Shown here: piece by piece, positions 27,201 through 35,095 of the stretch
Numbering within the stretch: the stretch's first letter is position 1
How the letters are laid out: each line of letters starts with the position of its first letter
Assembly: GCA_000242935.3 (NCBI GenBank)
Contig: CP007053.1
Coordinates: 3,271,001-3,335,000 of the forward strand
DNA from: Opitutaceae bacterium TAV5
GTDB taxonomy: Bacteria > Verrucomicrobiota > Verrucomicrobiia > Opitutales > Opitutaceae
Reading direction: 5' to 3'
DNA: 64,000 nucleotides
Notes under the pieces: model-generated
Database searches by the model: none
What the model saw: the letters and a program-made list of their open reading frames with translations, nothing else
What the model was told of the DNA's origin: nothing
Program-made: the position numbers and the translations under genes

Positions 27201-27350
27201 ATGCCCCTCGTGTTGACGCCAGGTGCCAACGTCCTCGAAGTCGTCGATGATGCGGCGCTGGCTGTCGGCCGGTGCGGCGGCATGGACGGAGCCGGCGACC
27301 AGCGTGCAGCCGAAAAAAGCGAGGAGGAGGTGGCGGAAAATGAAATACAT
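24216..27350 (-). CDS. Secreted clan-A-like glycosidase with CBM9-like C-terminus (copy 1)
   Basis: A 1044-aa secreted protein. Layout: signal peptide (1-24), a beta-sandwich domain to about 200 (RIIDDFEDVGTW, SVFIDDLAFTG), a second beta domain, then a TIM barrel about 320-620. The barrel has VQFWNEPDSGG with Glu441 as likely acid/base and INSETGERSG with Glu545 as likely nucleophile, a spacing typical of GH39/GH5-type clan A enzymes. The last 180 residues form a CBM9-like domain (VVEFAFDPSITPWRGPQDLS). Substrate unknown. A near copy is at 31917-35048, sharing about 204 identical bp at the 3' end. Confidence 0.82.
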   Translation of the reverse strand: MYFIFRHLLLAFFGCTLVAGSVHAAAPADSQRRIIDDFEDVGTWRQHEGHGQRPGSWFASDVFFGSSKKEKRHGHYVGEVRFAIDPEAMPPARFGFERVKATLLTATPDGIEFDANPAGHNASLRFTLRDARRKSFVTAPVKLSGSTWKSYRLDLGPATVPEWAQIQFPVHLQRVTLETDATGDGSVFIDDLAFTGRFAPADQIALRPVAPDAGRTLAYDPGKPVTLVYRASSALPSPLDATVALRLHTAEGVFHLEKSVPLHLPARGHTDVIFDLGILPVGAWQADVTLEATASGTPLKATCDDTFGVFIPNHRRINTRPMWFGVLDQTIWETEAERSLHLEWARQLGSDADRIGGGGFRLEGRDGHWNFDSWKPILDGYQAAGIDLLFTFFELPTWMTTNPRDNRTPPKDYARFERHAAEFGAFITKYPSVKYVQFWNEPDSGGPNVGHGFFHGTREDYLKMFATFSRGFRSTNKTTLLTTGGLTLADEIPGTSRSTIIDHAGDYDIAAFHAHGSLENYEGKQQKIEGWLREAGIEKRIINSETGERSGYTPAGRFRQAITLVQKVAYAKSRPSSELYIWFTLQDYWDMDAEADDSFGLVTSDNRPKPSFIAYNELIRQLANTDPAGEAEFSPNVRALKFRRDDGSLVYVCWLQSGRTGEQLWLTVPEGRTLTVTDLFGRAAPAPQFGRTAVVALGAGPVYLTTGAPGDAGELAASSPDDIFLTAPSSVTVDGDNGGILPVAFREPQSLAASGHLSLRDSGATATSNAPEWERSFMLEAGSPVPFTVNIPVALATTGMLADRLMTLDLRWREQHLSLPVRIVGAYPVRRLPATGGTPFSAKQAEAIAMLPVITLDRQSDVVEFAFDPSITPWRGPQDLSAIARIAHDGRGVYFRFDVIDDKHVQVSTPSALYRGDSVQVAISGTGEHAGHVTTFFLGLTDKGEQAIWCNRSTGPASVGRWDTPLRISRTGNLTRYEAWVPFDKLGIGSMQDAASPLPLRFSFIVNEDDGQRPDRWQRRVRYLRWKNGIANEADRLGHGILQP
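24241..24444 (-). repeat. 204-bp block identical to 31942-32145
   Basis: Within the 3' end of this glycosidase gene the bases read identical to those at 31942-32145, while sequence on both sides differs at many third-codon positions. The sharp edges suggest recent gene conversion or recombination between the duplicate genes. Confidence 0.85.
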
Positions 27351-27400
27351 CGGGCGGGTGGAGGCAGAAAGGGCGTTACGAGGCGGGAGAGGGATTGGGC

Positions 27401-28123
27401 TTACCTTGCGGGCTCTACCTGAAACACGACCTGGAAGAAGCGGTCGGGCTGGTCTGTGCGGGTGAAATTCCAGAGCGGTCCGCCACGGTCGGGGACGGCG
27501 TCCTTTTCGCCTTTTTTGAGATAGCTTCCGGAAACGGGCTGGTCGGAGCTAAAGACGACCTTGTAATACACCACCGATGAGGCGCCGGCATCGAGCGTCA
27601 GGGGATCGGTCAGGTATTCCTTGTCGCCACGGAAGCCGACATCGGGCGCGGCGCTGTTGATCTGTATCCAATTACCGGTGTCACTGATGCGATAGAAGGA
27701 CGTGAAGCCGGTGCGCGAACGCTTCTGCCAGGTGACGCCGTCCTGCTCGATGCGCACGACCTCGCGCAGGCGCATGACGACAGGACGGACGCCGGCGGGG
27801 GCGAAATCGAATTTGTAAACGAACTCCGCGGAGGATGCGCCCGGTCTCATTCTGATGAAGGCCCAGTTGCCACCCTGCATCCAGAGGTTGGAAAAGGAGT
27901 GGACATCGTCGAAGAACTTGTTGCCGGAGTCGGTCCAGTCCCAGTCGGGAATCTTGCCCGAGGAAGGCGCGAGCGTCTGCATGTCCTCGCGGGTGAGCCG
28001 GTAGATGTAGCGTCCGTTCTTGATGTCCTCGGGCTTGATCACGAGCTCGGCGTGAGCTGTGGCAGCGGCGGAGAGTGCGACGGCAAGGGCGGAAAGAGGA
28101 AAAAAGGAGATGCGTGGAGACAT
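27401..28123 (-). CDS. Secreted 240-aa protein, copy 1 (cassette 2)
   Basis: A 240-aa secreted protein of unknown family with signal peptide (MSPRISFFPLSALAVALSAA). Landmarks: GRYIYRLTREDMQTLAPSSG, NKFFDDVHSFSNLWMQGG, AEFVYKFDFAPAG, RSRTGFTSFYRI and SVVYYKVVFSSDQPVSGSYL. It is closely related to 35096-35824 and, more distantly, to the PEP-CTERM protein at 35914-36711, which shares NKFVDDVLSFSN and IVYYKVVLSSSGPLAGSY. It is probably a soluble secreted beta-sandwich. ATG 28123 gives the signal peptide. It lies 50 bp ahead of the large glycosidase gene. Confidence 0.82.
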   Translation of the reverse strand: MSPRISFFPLSALAVALSAAATAHAELVIKPEDIKNGRYIYRLTREDMQTLAPSSGKIPDWDWTDSGNKFFDDVHSFSNLWMQGGNWAFIRMRPGASSAEFVYKFDFAPAGVRPVVMRLREVVRIEQDGVTWQKRSRTGFTSFYRISDTGNWIQINSAAPDVGFRGDKEYLTDPLTLDAGASSVVYYKVVFSSDQPVSGSYLKKGEKDAVPDRGGPLWNFTRTDQPDRFFQVVFQVEPAR

Positions 28124-28213
28124 GATGGTTCGGAAAATGGAAACACAAAACGGGACGGGACGTGAAGGAGGCTTCGCGTCCCGGAAATAACCCATGAGGG
28201 GAACCGAAGACGA

Positions 28214-29071
28214 TTACCGCAGCCGGCGGCGGATGAGGAGGGCGGCGAGCAGACCGGTCACGCCAAACAGCGCGGCATAAGTGGAAGGTTCGGGAATGAC
28301 GCCTTGGGAAATCGAAAGGGTGTCCAGAGAGAAGGACATGGATTTTCCCGTGGTGGAACCTGATGTCGCGAGGAGAGCGCCTATTTGTATCGAGAAGTTC
28401 GTGACATCAGCGATAGTCCGGAAATAGAGGCTGCTCGACGTAAAGGAGCTGCCAGCGGTGAGATCGTTGATCGTCGCGGTTAAGGAGCTGTTGGCGAGAT
28501 TGATGTCGAAGCTGAAGCTGTAGGTGTTCCCTGTTACGAGGGCTATCTCCGAATCCTCTGTGACAGAGCCGGATCCTGGAGCGGTCGAAAAGCCACCTAT
28601 TGTCCAGGTCGATGATGCATTAACCGTAAAGAGATTCGTGTCCCCGGTGCCCACAGTATGGGCGCCATTGTTGAAAATGAAGCGCCATCCTGTGCCGGTC
28701 GTTGGTGTTCCCACGGAGGAATCAGGACGGAAAAGGAAGGAAATATTCAGCGATTCGGAGCGATCAAAAAGGCTGCCATCCACGATGCGGGACACGAAGG
28801 CCTGTGTATTGGGGCCGTTGGTCGCACTCCCGTTGACTGTCGAGGAAAGGTAGCTTCCGGTCGCGTCTGTCCAGCCACCGGCTGGCTGGAGGCTGCTTGT
28901 CGTGGAGGATCCGTTGCTGCCTTGGCTTACCCATGCTGTGGTCCAGCCATTGTCGGAGGCGGCGCCGGGCCATGTGTTGAAGTCCTCGGTGATGACAATG
29001 GCGGAAGCCGTGAGAGCGGCAAAAAGTGCAAGGCCAAGCCCCGCACTGATTTTGAGTGATGTTGTTTTCAT
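28214..29071 (-). CDS. PEP-CTERM anchored surface protein (cassette 2)
   Basis: A 285-aa secreted protein with signal peptide (MKTTSLKISAGLGLALFAAL) and C-terminal sorting signal IPEPSTYAALFGVTGLLAAL followed by LIRRRLR. The middle is rich in Ser, Thr, Asn and Gly and looks like a beta-sandwich, possibly lectin-like (SESLNISFLFRPDSS, NTYSFSFDINLANSSLTATI). It would be surface-bound after exosortase processing. It shares its signal peptide style with the cassette 3 protein (MKTTPLKIGAG) but not its body. Confidence 0.9.
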   Translation of the reverse strand: MKTTSLKISAGLGLALFAALTASAIVITEDFNTWPGAASDNGWTTAWVSQGSNGSSTTSSLQPAGGWTDATGSYLSSTVNGSATNGPNTQAFVSRIVDGSLFDRSESLNISFLFRPDSSVGTPTTGTGWRFIFNNGAHTVGTGDTNLFTVNASSTWTIGGFSTAPGSGSVTEDSEIALVTGNTYSFSFDINLANSSLTATINDLTAGSSFTSSSLYFRTIADVTNFSIQIGALLATSGSTTGKSMSFSLDTLSISQGVIPEPSTYAALFGVTGLLAALLIRRRLR

Positions 29072-29104
29072 GGTTGGTAGGTGTTTTTTGGATGCGGAAA
29101 GTGA

Positions 29105-29839
29105 TTACTCCACATAGCCTTTCAGGTTTGCCGGGCTTTCAATGTACTCTCGGATGATTGATCCCTCCGCTGTCCCCATCGGGGCTTCCTTGATACGTTT
29201 TACACTGCCATCAGCAAAGCCCACCGTCCCATACCCATCAGGGTATCCTGCCCATCTATTGCTTTGCGCGTTAAAGAACAAAAGAGCGCGTGACGGGTTG
29301 GCGATAGAAGAAACGCGAACCGGAACTGCCCGGAGTGAGCTGTGCTTGGCGCCTGTCGTTATCGATTTATTGAACCAAATACGCCCGAACCATCTTTCAT
29401 TTCCGATTTTGTTGCCTCCACGCGCTTCTTGTCCGGCGACAGCAAGCGGATCGAACCACGCGGGATCCATGCCACGGATATAAGGCTCCATCAGCTTGGT
29501 GGAGACATGATCGTTGGTATCCGTCTTTGCATCGGGCAGTCTCCAGTCGCCCTCGGCATCGGTCACGTTGCCTTTATGGGGCAATTGATCCCTGTTGTCC
29601 GTGGTGTAGGTAAGCGCCGCGGTTACGATGCCTCGCATCTGGGACATGCTTTTGGCGCGGTGTGCGGCTTGCCGGGCCTTCTGGATACCAACAAAGGTCA
29701 GGCTGGCCAGTATCCCGATGATGGCGATGACCGTGAGGAGTTCAATTAACGTGAACGCATCCTTTCTGGGCCTATGATTTACCACCGTCGTCCATGGGTG
29801 GGCATACTGGGATGAGGTAATGGGCGGTGTCTTTTTCAT
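29105..29839 (-). CDS. Pseudopilin-like protein (cassette 2)
   Basis: A 244-aa protein with a prepilin-type helix: KDA then FTLIELLTVIAIIGILASLT. The residue before cleavage is Ala instead of the usual Gly. The C-terminal part has YGTVGFADGSVKRIKEAP. It ends NLKGYVE, where the other cassettes have RG(Y/F)DW. ATG 29839 (MKKTPPITSSQYAHPW) is chosen; an earlier in-frame ATG would run across the divergent promoter. It is 98 bp from the lacI start. Confidence 0.88.
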   Translation of the reverse strand: MKKTPPITSSQYAHPWTTVVNHRPRKDAFTLIELLTVIAIIGILASLTFVGIQKARQAAHRAKSMSQMRGIVTAALTYTTDNRDQLPHKGNVTDAEGDWRLPDAKTDTNDHVSTKLMEPYIRGMDPAWFDPLAVAGQEARGGNKIGNERWFGRIWFNKSITTGAKHSSLRAVPVRVSSIANPSRALLFFNAQSNRWAGYPDGYGTVGFADGSVKRIKEAPMGTAEGSIIREYIESPANLKGYVE

Positions 29840-29896
29840 TGGTGGGATAATTGTTGGGATGAATGACGCGGAGCTATGGATGAAACAGGAGCTGGC

Positions 29897-29938
29897 TTGA
29901 CGGGATATTGCAATCGGCCCATTATCTGACACGTCAGA
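29897..29938 (+). promoter_or_regulatory. LacI-type promoter/operator, cassette 2
   Basis: TTGACG (29897-29902), 7 bp, GCAAT (29910-29914), 12 bp, TGACACGTCA (29927-29936), which lies inside the inverted repeat TCTGACACGTCAGA (29925-29938). The final A is the A of the lacI ATG. A possible -10 (CATTAT) stands 17 bp after TTGACG. Confidence 0.75.
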
Positions 29939-30996
29939 TGTCCCCTGAGATCTCCACACCTTTATCCCAGCAAGTGCCACCGACCGTGCGCGAGCTTGCC
30001 GCGCAACTGGGAATCAGTCGAACAACCGTGGCTCTGGCCTTGCGAAGGCATCCGAGCGTGGCGGCGGCGACTCGCGATCGCGTGTTGGCGGCGGCGCAGG
30101 CGGCGGGGTATCAGAAAAATCCACTCGTCAATGCGCTTATGACCCAGGTGAGGAAGCGGCACCGGTTGAAGCCAACGGGAGAAGTGGTTGCGTATTTGAC
30201 TTCCCACGACACGGAGGACGATTGGAAACGGCATCCGTCGCATGTTCATCAATTCGAAGGCGCCCGGGATCAGGCGCGGCAGTTGGGGTTCGATTTGCAG
30301 CCGGTGTGGCTGGGAAACCGGGGAGGGCAATCCCGTCAGGTTGCGCGGATGCTGGCGGCCCGGGGAATGCGTGGATCGATCCTTGCCCCGATAGGCATCG
30401 ATCACCGGACGCTGGAGCTGGACTGGACGGGGCACGTGGTGGTGTCGACGGGTTATTCGTTTCGCCAGGTCTCGCTTCACCGGGCGGTGCATGACCATAT
30501 CGGACTGGTGCGGGCTTGTTACGAGCATCTGCGAAAGCTCGGATACCGTCGCATCGGGCTGACCATTTCGGAGCAGGACAACGCGCGCGTCAAACATCTG
30601 TGGCACACGGGAGCGGCCGGCGCGGCTGCAGTGCATGGCGGAGCGGAGGTCAGGCCGTTGATTTTTGCGAGTTATGAGGACTCCTCCGCATTCCGGAAAT
30701 GGCTGCGTAGCAAAAAACCGGATGCCGTGATTGGCATCTGGCTTGACCAGCAGATCGATTGGATGAACGAGGCCGGGTTGCGGGTGCCGGAGGATGCCGC
30801 CTATGCGACTCTCGATGTCGGCGACCGGGTGGGCACGATCGCCGGGATGCAGCAGGATCACCGCGGGGTGGGGGCGGCGGCGATGGATTTGCTGGCGAGC
30901 CAGCTCTTCCGCAACGAGATTGGCATCCCGCAAACGCCGACCGTGACCATGATCGAGGGCACCTGGGTGGACGGGCCGACAGTGGCGCGGCGGTGA
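29938..30996 (+). CDS. LacI-family transcriptional regulator (cassette 2)
   Basis: A 352-aa regulator with helix-turn-helix VRELAAQLGISRTTVALALR, hinge VNALMTQVRKRHRLKPTG and a sugar-binding-type sensor domain (LHRAVHDHIGLV, LGYRRIGLTI, LASQLFRNEIGIP). It ends in TWVDGPTVARR. Unlike classic LacI the second recognition helix reads TVALAL instead of TVSRAL. ATG 29938 is preferred over TTG 29908 because the operator abuts it. It probably regulates its own gene and the divergent pilin-PEP-CTERM-glycosidase operon. Confidence 0.93.
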   Translation: MSPEISTPLSQQVPPTVRELAAQLGISRTTVALALRRHPSVAAATRDRVLAAAQAAGYQKNPLVNALMTQVRKRHRLKPTGEVVAYLTSHDTEDDWKRHPSHVHQFEGARDQARQLGFDLQPVWLGNRGGQSRQVARMLAARGMRGSILAPIGIDHRTLELDWTGHVVVSTGYSFRQVSLHRAVHDHIGLVRACYEHLRKLGYRRIGLTISEQDNARVKHLWHTGAAGAAAVHGGAEVRPLIFASYEDSSAFRKWLRSKKPDAVIGIWLDQQIDWMNEAGLRVPEDAAYATLDVGDRVGTIAGMQQDHRGVGAAAMDLLASQLFRNEIGIPQTPTVTMIEGTWVDGPTVARR

Positions 30997-31096
30997 CGGG
31001 CGGGCGCATTGGGCGCCGCCGCATTCACCTGCATGGATCATGCAGCGGAAACGGGCGATCAGAGGAGCGCCGTATTTTGAATACAGGTGTCGATTT

Positions 31097-31900
31097 TTAG
31101 GCGACAGCGGCTTGCAGCGGAGATGAAAAATTGAGGTTGATCGTGAGGGAATGGAGCAACGCGGCTGCGTTGAGCGAGGGGATGTCGAGTGGGGATTTTT
31201 CGAGCGGGCCGGCTGCGACAGGGCCCGGGGTGGCGCGCTCGATGAGGATGGCGAGAATCGGCGAGCGGAGGGAGGACGAGAGGTCAAGGGTATCCCAGAG
31301 GCGAAGGAGAACAGGAACGAGGCGGGCGGCGATGCCGGGCGATTGGAGATGATTCTCCATGGTGTGAAGAATGAGGAGAAAATCGGCGAATGCAGGGGGC
31401 GCGGGAGCGCGACCGTTTTCAAGGGCGTCGCAAAGTTGCTGAAAACGGGGGAGCGCGGAGGCGAGAAGCGGGGCGTCGTAGGTGAGTTCGGCGACGGCGA
31501 GCTGAATGAAGATGGCCGCGGCGGAGGCGGGAGTTGGCGGGATTGCCCGGTTGGCGGCGTCAGGAGGGGCGCTGGCGGTTTGACGGAGGGTGTCGATGAT
31601 GAGCGGTTGAAGCGATGAGGAAAGGCGGAGGTGATGCCGATGCCAGATGAGAAGGAGGGGCACTCCGATGTCCCCGCACGCATGGGCGGCGGATGGCGGC
31701 TGTGAGGATGCGATGCGGCGAACGAGGGCCTCGGCGCGTCCCATGCGGGAGCGCTCGGCGGTTTCGAGGAGGGCGAGCGCGTAATAGAGATTGCATGACA
31801 GAGACGCCGGCGGCGGGAGCAGGCCGGTGCCGGGATCGAATTGATGATCCCAGGCATCGACGATGGCGTGCAGGAGTTGCTGGCGGCGGGACTCGGTCAT
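31097..31900 (-). CDS. Unknown helical protein, cassette paralogue 3
   Basis: A 267-aa member of the same unknown family as 15534-16388 and 23310-24176. It has RQQLLHAIVDAWDHQFDPGT followed by GLLPPP, then YALALLETAERSRMGRAEAL, LLLIWHRHHLRLSSSLQPLI and HTMENHLQSP. It is shorter and more alanine/proline-rich in the middle than its relatives. No signal peptide. It begins 16 bp after the glycosidase stop, so it is the last gene of the cassette 3 operon. The ATG at 31900 is the only start with family-like sequence. Confidence 0.8.
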   Translation of the reverse strand: MTESRRQQLLHAIVDAWDHQFDPGTGLLPPPASLSCNLYYALALLETAERSRMGRAEALVRRIASSQPPSAAHACGDIGVPLLLIWHRHHLRLSSSLQPLIIDTLRQTASAPPDAANRAIPPTPASAAAIFIQLAVAELTYDAPLLASALPRFQQLCDALENGRAPAPPAFADFLLILHTMENHLQSPGIAARLVPVLLRLWDTLDLSSSLRSPILAILIERATPGPVAAGPLEKSPLDIPSLNAAALLHSLTINLNFSSPLQAAVA

Positions 31901-31916
31901 GGTGAACGGACGAGGC

Positions 31917-34900
31917 TCAGGGCTGCAGGATGGCATGGCCGAGGCGGTCGGCTTCGTTGGCGATGCCGTTTTTCCAGCGCAGGTAGCGCACGCGTCGTTG
32001 CCAGCGGTCGGGGCGTTGCCCGTCGTCTTCGTTGACGATGAATGAAAACCGCAACGGCAGGGGGCTGGCGGCGTCCTGCATGGAGCCAATGCCGAGTTTG
32101 TCGAACGGCACCCACGCTTCGTAGCGGGTCAGGTTGCCGGTGCGGTCGATGCGCAGCGGCGTGTCCCAGCGTCCGGTGGGCGCCGGGCCTGTCGAGCGGG
32201 TGCACCAGATGACCTGCTCGCCCTTGTCCGTCAGGCCGAGGGAAAGGGTGGTGACGTGGCCGGCATGTTCGCCGGTGCCGGCGATGGCGATTTGCACGCT
32301 GTCACCACGATCGAGGCGCGAAGGCGTGGAAACCTGCACGTGTTTGTTGTCGGTGACATCGAAACGGAAATACAGGCCGCGTCCGTCATGCGCGATGCGC
32401 GCGGTGGCGGAAAGATCCTGCGGGCCGCGCCAGGGTGTGATGCTCGGATCGAAGGCAAATTCCACCACGTCGGATTGCCGGTCGAGCGTGATCGCGGGAA
32501 GCGTGGCAATGACCTCGGCCTGACCGGACGAAAACGGGTTGCCGCCGGCAGCGGGCAGGCGGCGCACCGGGTATGCGCCGACGATGCGCACGGGCAGGGC
32601 GAGTTGCTGGTCCTGCCACCGGATGTCGAGCGTCATGAGACGGTCGACAAGTACACCGGTGGTGGCGAGCGCAACGGGGATGTTGGCAGAGAACGGAGAG
32701 GTGGCGCCGGCTTCGAGCGTGAAGGGTTGTGTCCACACGGGAGCATCGGCGCCGGCAGATCCGGCATCACGAAGCGACATGCGACCCGAAGCGACGTGCG
32801 ATTGCGGTTCACGGAAGGCGAGGGGAAGCGTGCCGCCGTTGTCCCCGTCCACGGTGACGGAGGAAGGCACGTTCAGGAAAATATCGGCCGGTGGACTCGC
32901 GGCGAGTTCGCCGGCGTCGCCGGGCGCGCCGGTCGTGAGATAGACGGGGCCGTCGCCGAGCGCGACGACGGCGGTGCGGCCGAATTGCGGTGCGGGAGCG
33001 GCGCGGCCAAACAGGTCGGTGACGGTGAGCGCCCGGCCTTCGGGAACGGTCAGCCAGAGCTGCTCGCCGGTGCTGCCGCCCTGGAGCCAGCAGACGTAGA
33101 CGAGGCTGCCGTCGTCGCGACGGAATTTGAGAGCGCGGACGTCGGCAGCGAGTTCAGCTTCGCCGACGGGATCGGTGTTGGCGAGCTGGCGAATGAGTTC
33201 GTTGTACGCGACGAAGGAGGGTTTGGGACGGTTGTCGGAGGTGACGAGGCCGAAAGAGTCGTCGGCTTCGGCGTCCATGTCCCAGTAGTCCTGAAGCGTG
33301 AACCAGAGATACAGTTCGCTGGAAGGGCGGGACTTGGCGTAGGCGATTTTCTGCACGAGGGTGATCGCCTGGCGGAACCGGCCGGCGGGCGTGTAGCCGC
33401 TGCGTTCGCCGGTCTCGGAATTGAGGATACGTTTTTCGATACCGGCCTCGCGCAGCCAGCCTTCGATTTTTTGTTGCTTGCCTTCGTAGTTTTCGAGCGA
33501 GCCGTGGGCGTGAAAGGCGGCGATGTCGTAATCGCCGGCATGGTCGATGATCGCACCGCGGGAAGTGCCGGCAATTTCGTCGGCAAGGGTGAGGCCGCCG
33601 GTGGTGAGGAGCGTGGTCCGGTTGGTGGAGCGGAAGCCGCGGCTGAATGTGGAGAACATTTTCAGGTAGTCTTCGCGCGTGCCGTGAAAAAAGCCGTGGC
33701 CGACGCCGGGGCCTCCGGAATCGGGTTCGTTCCAGAACTGGACGTATTTGACTGAAGGATACTTTCCGATGAAGGCGCCGAACTCCGCGGCATGTTTTTC
33801 GAAGCGGGCGTAGTCCTTGGGAGGCGTGCGGTTGTCCCGGGGATTGGTGGTCATCCAGGTGGGCAGCTCGAAAAAGGTGAACAGCACGTCGATGCCGGCG
33901 GCCCGGTAGCCGTCGAGAATGGGTTTCCAGCCATCGAGATTCCAGTGACCGTCACGATTTTCGAGGCGGCCGCCGCCACCGGCCAGGCGATCGGCATCGG
34001 AGCCGAGTTGCCTGGCCCATTCGAGATGGAGAGTCCGTTCGGTCTCGGCTTCCCAGATGGGCTGGTCCTGCACACCAAGCCACATGGGACGGGTGTTGAG
34101 GCGACGGTTGTTGGGAATGAAGACGCCGAAGGGGTCGTCACAGGTTGCCCGGAGCGGTGTGCCGGAGGCGATGGCTTCGAGAGTGACATCGGCTTGCCAG
34201 GCGCCGACGGGGAGCATCCCGAGATCGAGGATGGCATCGGCGTGGCCGCGGGCGGGAAGGCGGAGGGGAACGGATTTTTCGAGACGGAACGCCCCTTCGG
34301 CGGTGTGCAGGCGGACGGCAACGGTCGCGTCGAGCGGAGAGGGCAGGGCGTTGGACGCGCGATAGACGAGCGTCACGGGTTTGCCGGGATCGTGGGCGAG
34401 CGTGCGACCGGCATCGAGCGCCACGGGCCGGATGGCGAGCTGGGCGGCGGGGGAGAACCGGCCGGTAAAGGCAAGGTCGTCGATGAACACGCTGCCATCG
34501 CCGCTGGCGTCGGTTTCGAGCGTCACGCGCTGGAGGTGGACAGGGAATTTGATCTGCGCCCAGTCCGGAACGGTCGCGGGGCCCAGATCGAGGCGATATG
34601 ATTTCCAGCCCGGGCCGGAGAGCTGGACGGGGGGGGTAACGAAGGACTTGCGGCGGGCGTCGCGGAGAGTGAAACGGAGAGCGGCGTTGTGCCCGGCAGG
34701 GTTGGCGTCGAATTCGATGCCGTCGGGTGTGACCGTGAGGAGGGTGGCCTTCACGCGTTCGAAACCGAAACGCGCGGGCGGCATGGCATTCGGGTCGGCG
34801 GCGAAGCGGAACTCCCCGACGTAGTCACCGTGGCGTTTTTCTTTTTGCGAGCCGCCGAGAAACACATCGGAGGCAAACCAGGCTCCGGGTTTTTGTCCGC

Positions 34901-35048
34901 GCGCCTCACGCTGACGCCACGTGCCGGCGTCCTCGAAGTCGTCGATGATGCGGCGCTGGCTGTCGGCCGGAGCGGCGGCGTGAACGGAGGCAACGACGAG
35001 CGCGGAGGCGAGGAGGGAGAGGCGGATGTGGCGAGAGCGAAAAATCAT
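31917..35048 (-). CDS. Secreted clan-A-like glycosidase with CBM9-like C-terminus (copy 2)
   Basis: A 1043-aa secreted enzyme-like protein, a close paralogue of 24216-27350. The signal peptide is MIFRSRHIRLSLLASALVVA. The barrel has VQFWNEPDSGGPGVG (acid/base Glu) and LNSETGERSGY (nucleophile Glu). The C-terminal CBM9-like domain starts at about residue 860. Differences from copy 1 are spread over the protein, except for the final 204 bp, which are identical. ATG 35048 is chosen; the frame is open further upstream but crosses the 240-aa gene. Two such enzymes under separate LacI regulators could give different induction of the same activity. Confidence 0.82.
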   Translation of the reverse strand: MIFRSRHIRLSLLASALVVASVHAAAPADSQRRIIDDFEDAGTWRQREARGQKPGAWFASDVFLGGSQKEKRHGDYVGEFRFAADPNAMPPARFGFERVKATLLTVTPDGIEFDANPAGHNAALRFTLRDARRKSFVTPPVQLSGPGWKSYRLDLGPATVPDWAQIKFPVHLQRVTLETDASGDGSVFIDDLAFTGRFSPAAQLAIRPVALDAGRTLAHDPGKPVTLVYRASNALPSPLDATVAVRLHTAEGAFRLEKSVPLRLPARGHADAILDLGMLPVGAWQADVTLEAIASGTPLRATCDDPFGVFIPNNRRLNTRPMWLGVQDQPIWEAETERTLHLEWARQLGSDADRLAGGGGRLENRDGHWNLDGWKPILDGYRAAGIDVLFTFFELPTWMTTNPRDNRTPPKDYARFEKHAAEFGAFIGKYPSVKYVQFWNEPDSGGPGVGHGFFHGTREDYLKMFSTFSRGFRSTNRTTLLTTGGLTLADEIAGTSRGAIIDHAGDYDIAAFHAHGSLENYEGKQQKIEGWLREAGIEKRILNSETGERSGYTPAGRFRQAITLVQKIAYAKSRPSSELYLWFTLQDYWDMDAEADDSFGLVTSDNRPKPSFVAYNELIRQLANTDPVGEAELAADVRALKFRRDDGSLVYVCWLQGGSTGEQLWLTVPEGRALTVTDLFGRAAPAPQFGRTAVVALGDGPVYLTTGAPGDAGELAASPPADIFLNVPSSVTVDGDNGGTLPLAFREPQSHVASGRMSLRDAGSAGADAPVWTQPFTLEAGATSPFSANIPVALATTGVLVDRLMTLDIRWQDQQLALPVRIVGAYPVRRLPAAGGNPFSSGQAEVIATLPAITLDRQSDVVEFAFDPSITPWRGPQDLSATARIAHDGRGLYFRFDVTDNKHVQVSTPSRLDRGDSVQIAIAGTGEHAGHVTTLSLGLTDKGEQVIWCTRSTGPAPTGRWDTPLRIDRTGNLTRYEAWVPFDKLGIGSMQDAASPLPLRFSFIVNEDDGQRPDRWQRRVRYLRWKNGIANEADRLGHAILQP
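31942..32145 (-). repeat. 204-bp block identical to 24241-24444
   Basis: Second copy of the identical block at the 3' end of the duplicated glycosidase genes. Flanking codons diverge on both sides. Confidence 0.85.
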
Positions 35049-35095
35049 CGGACGGATGGGAAAGACGGGATCTGCGAGACGGGAAAGGGCATTGT

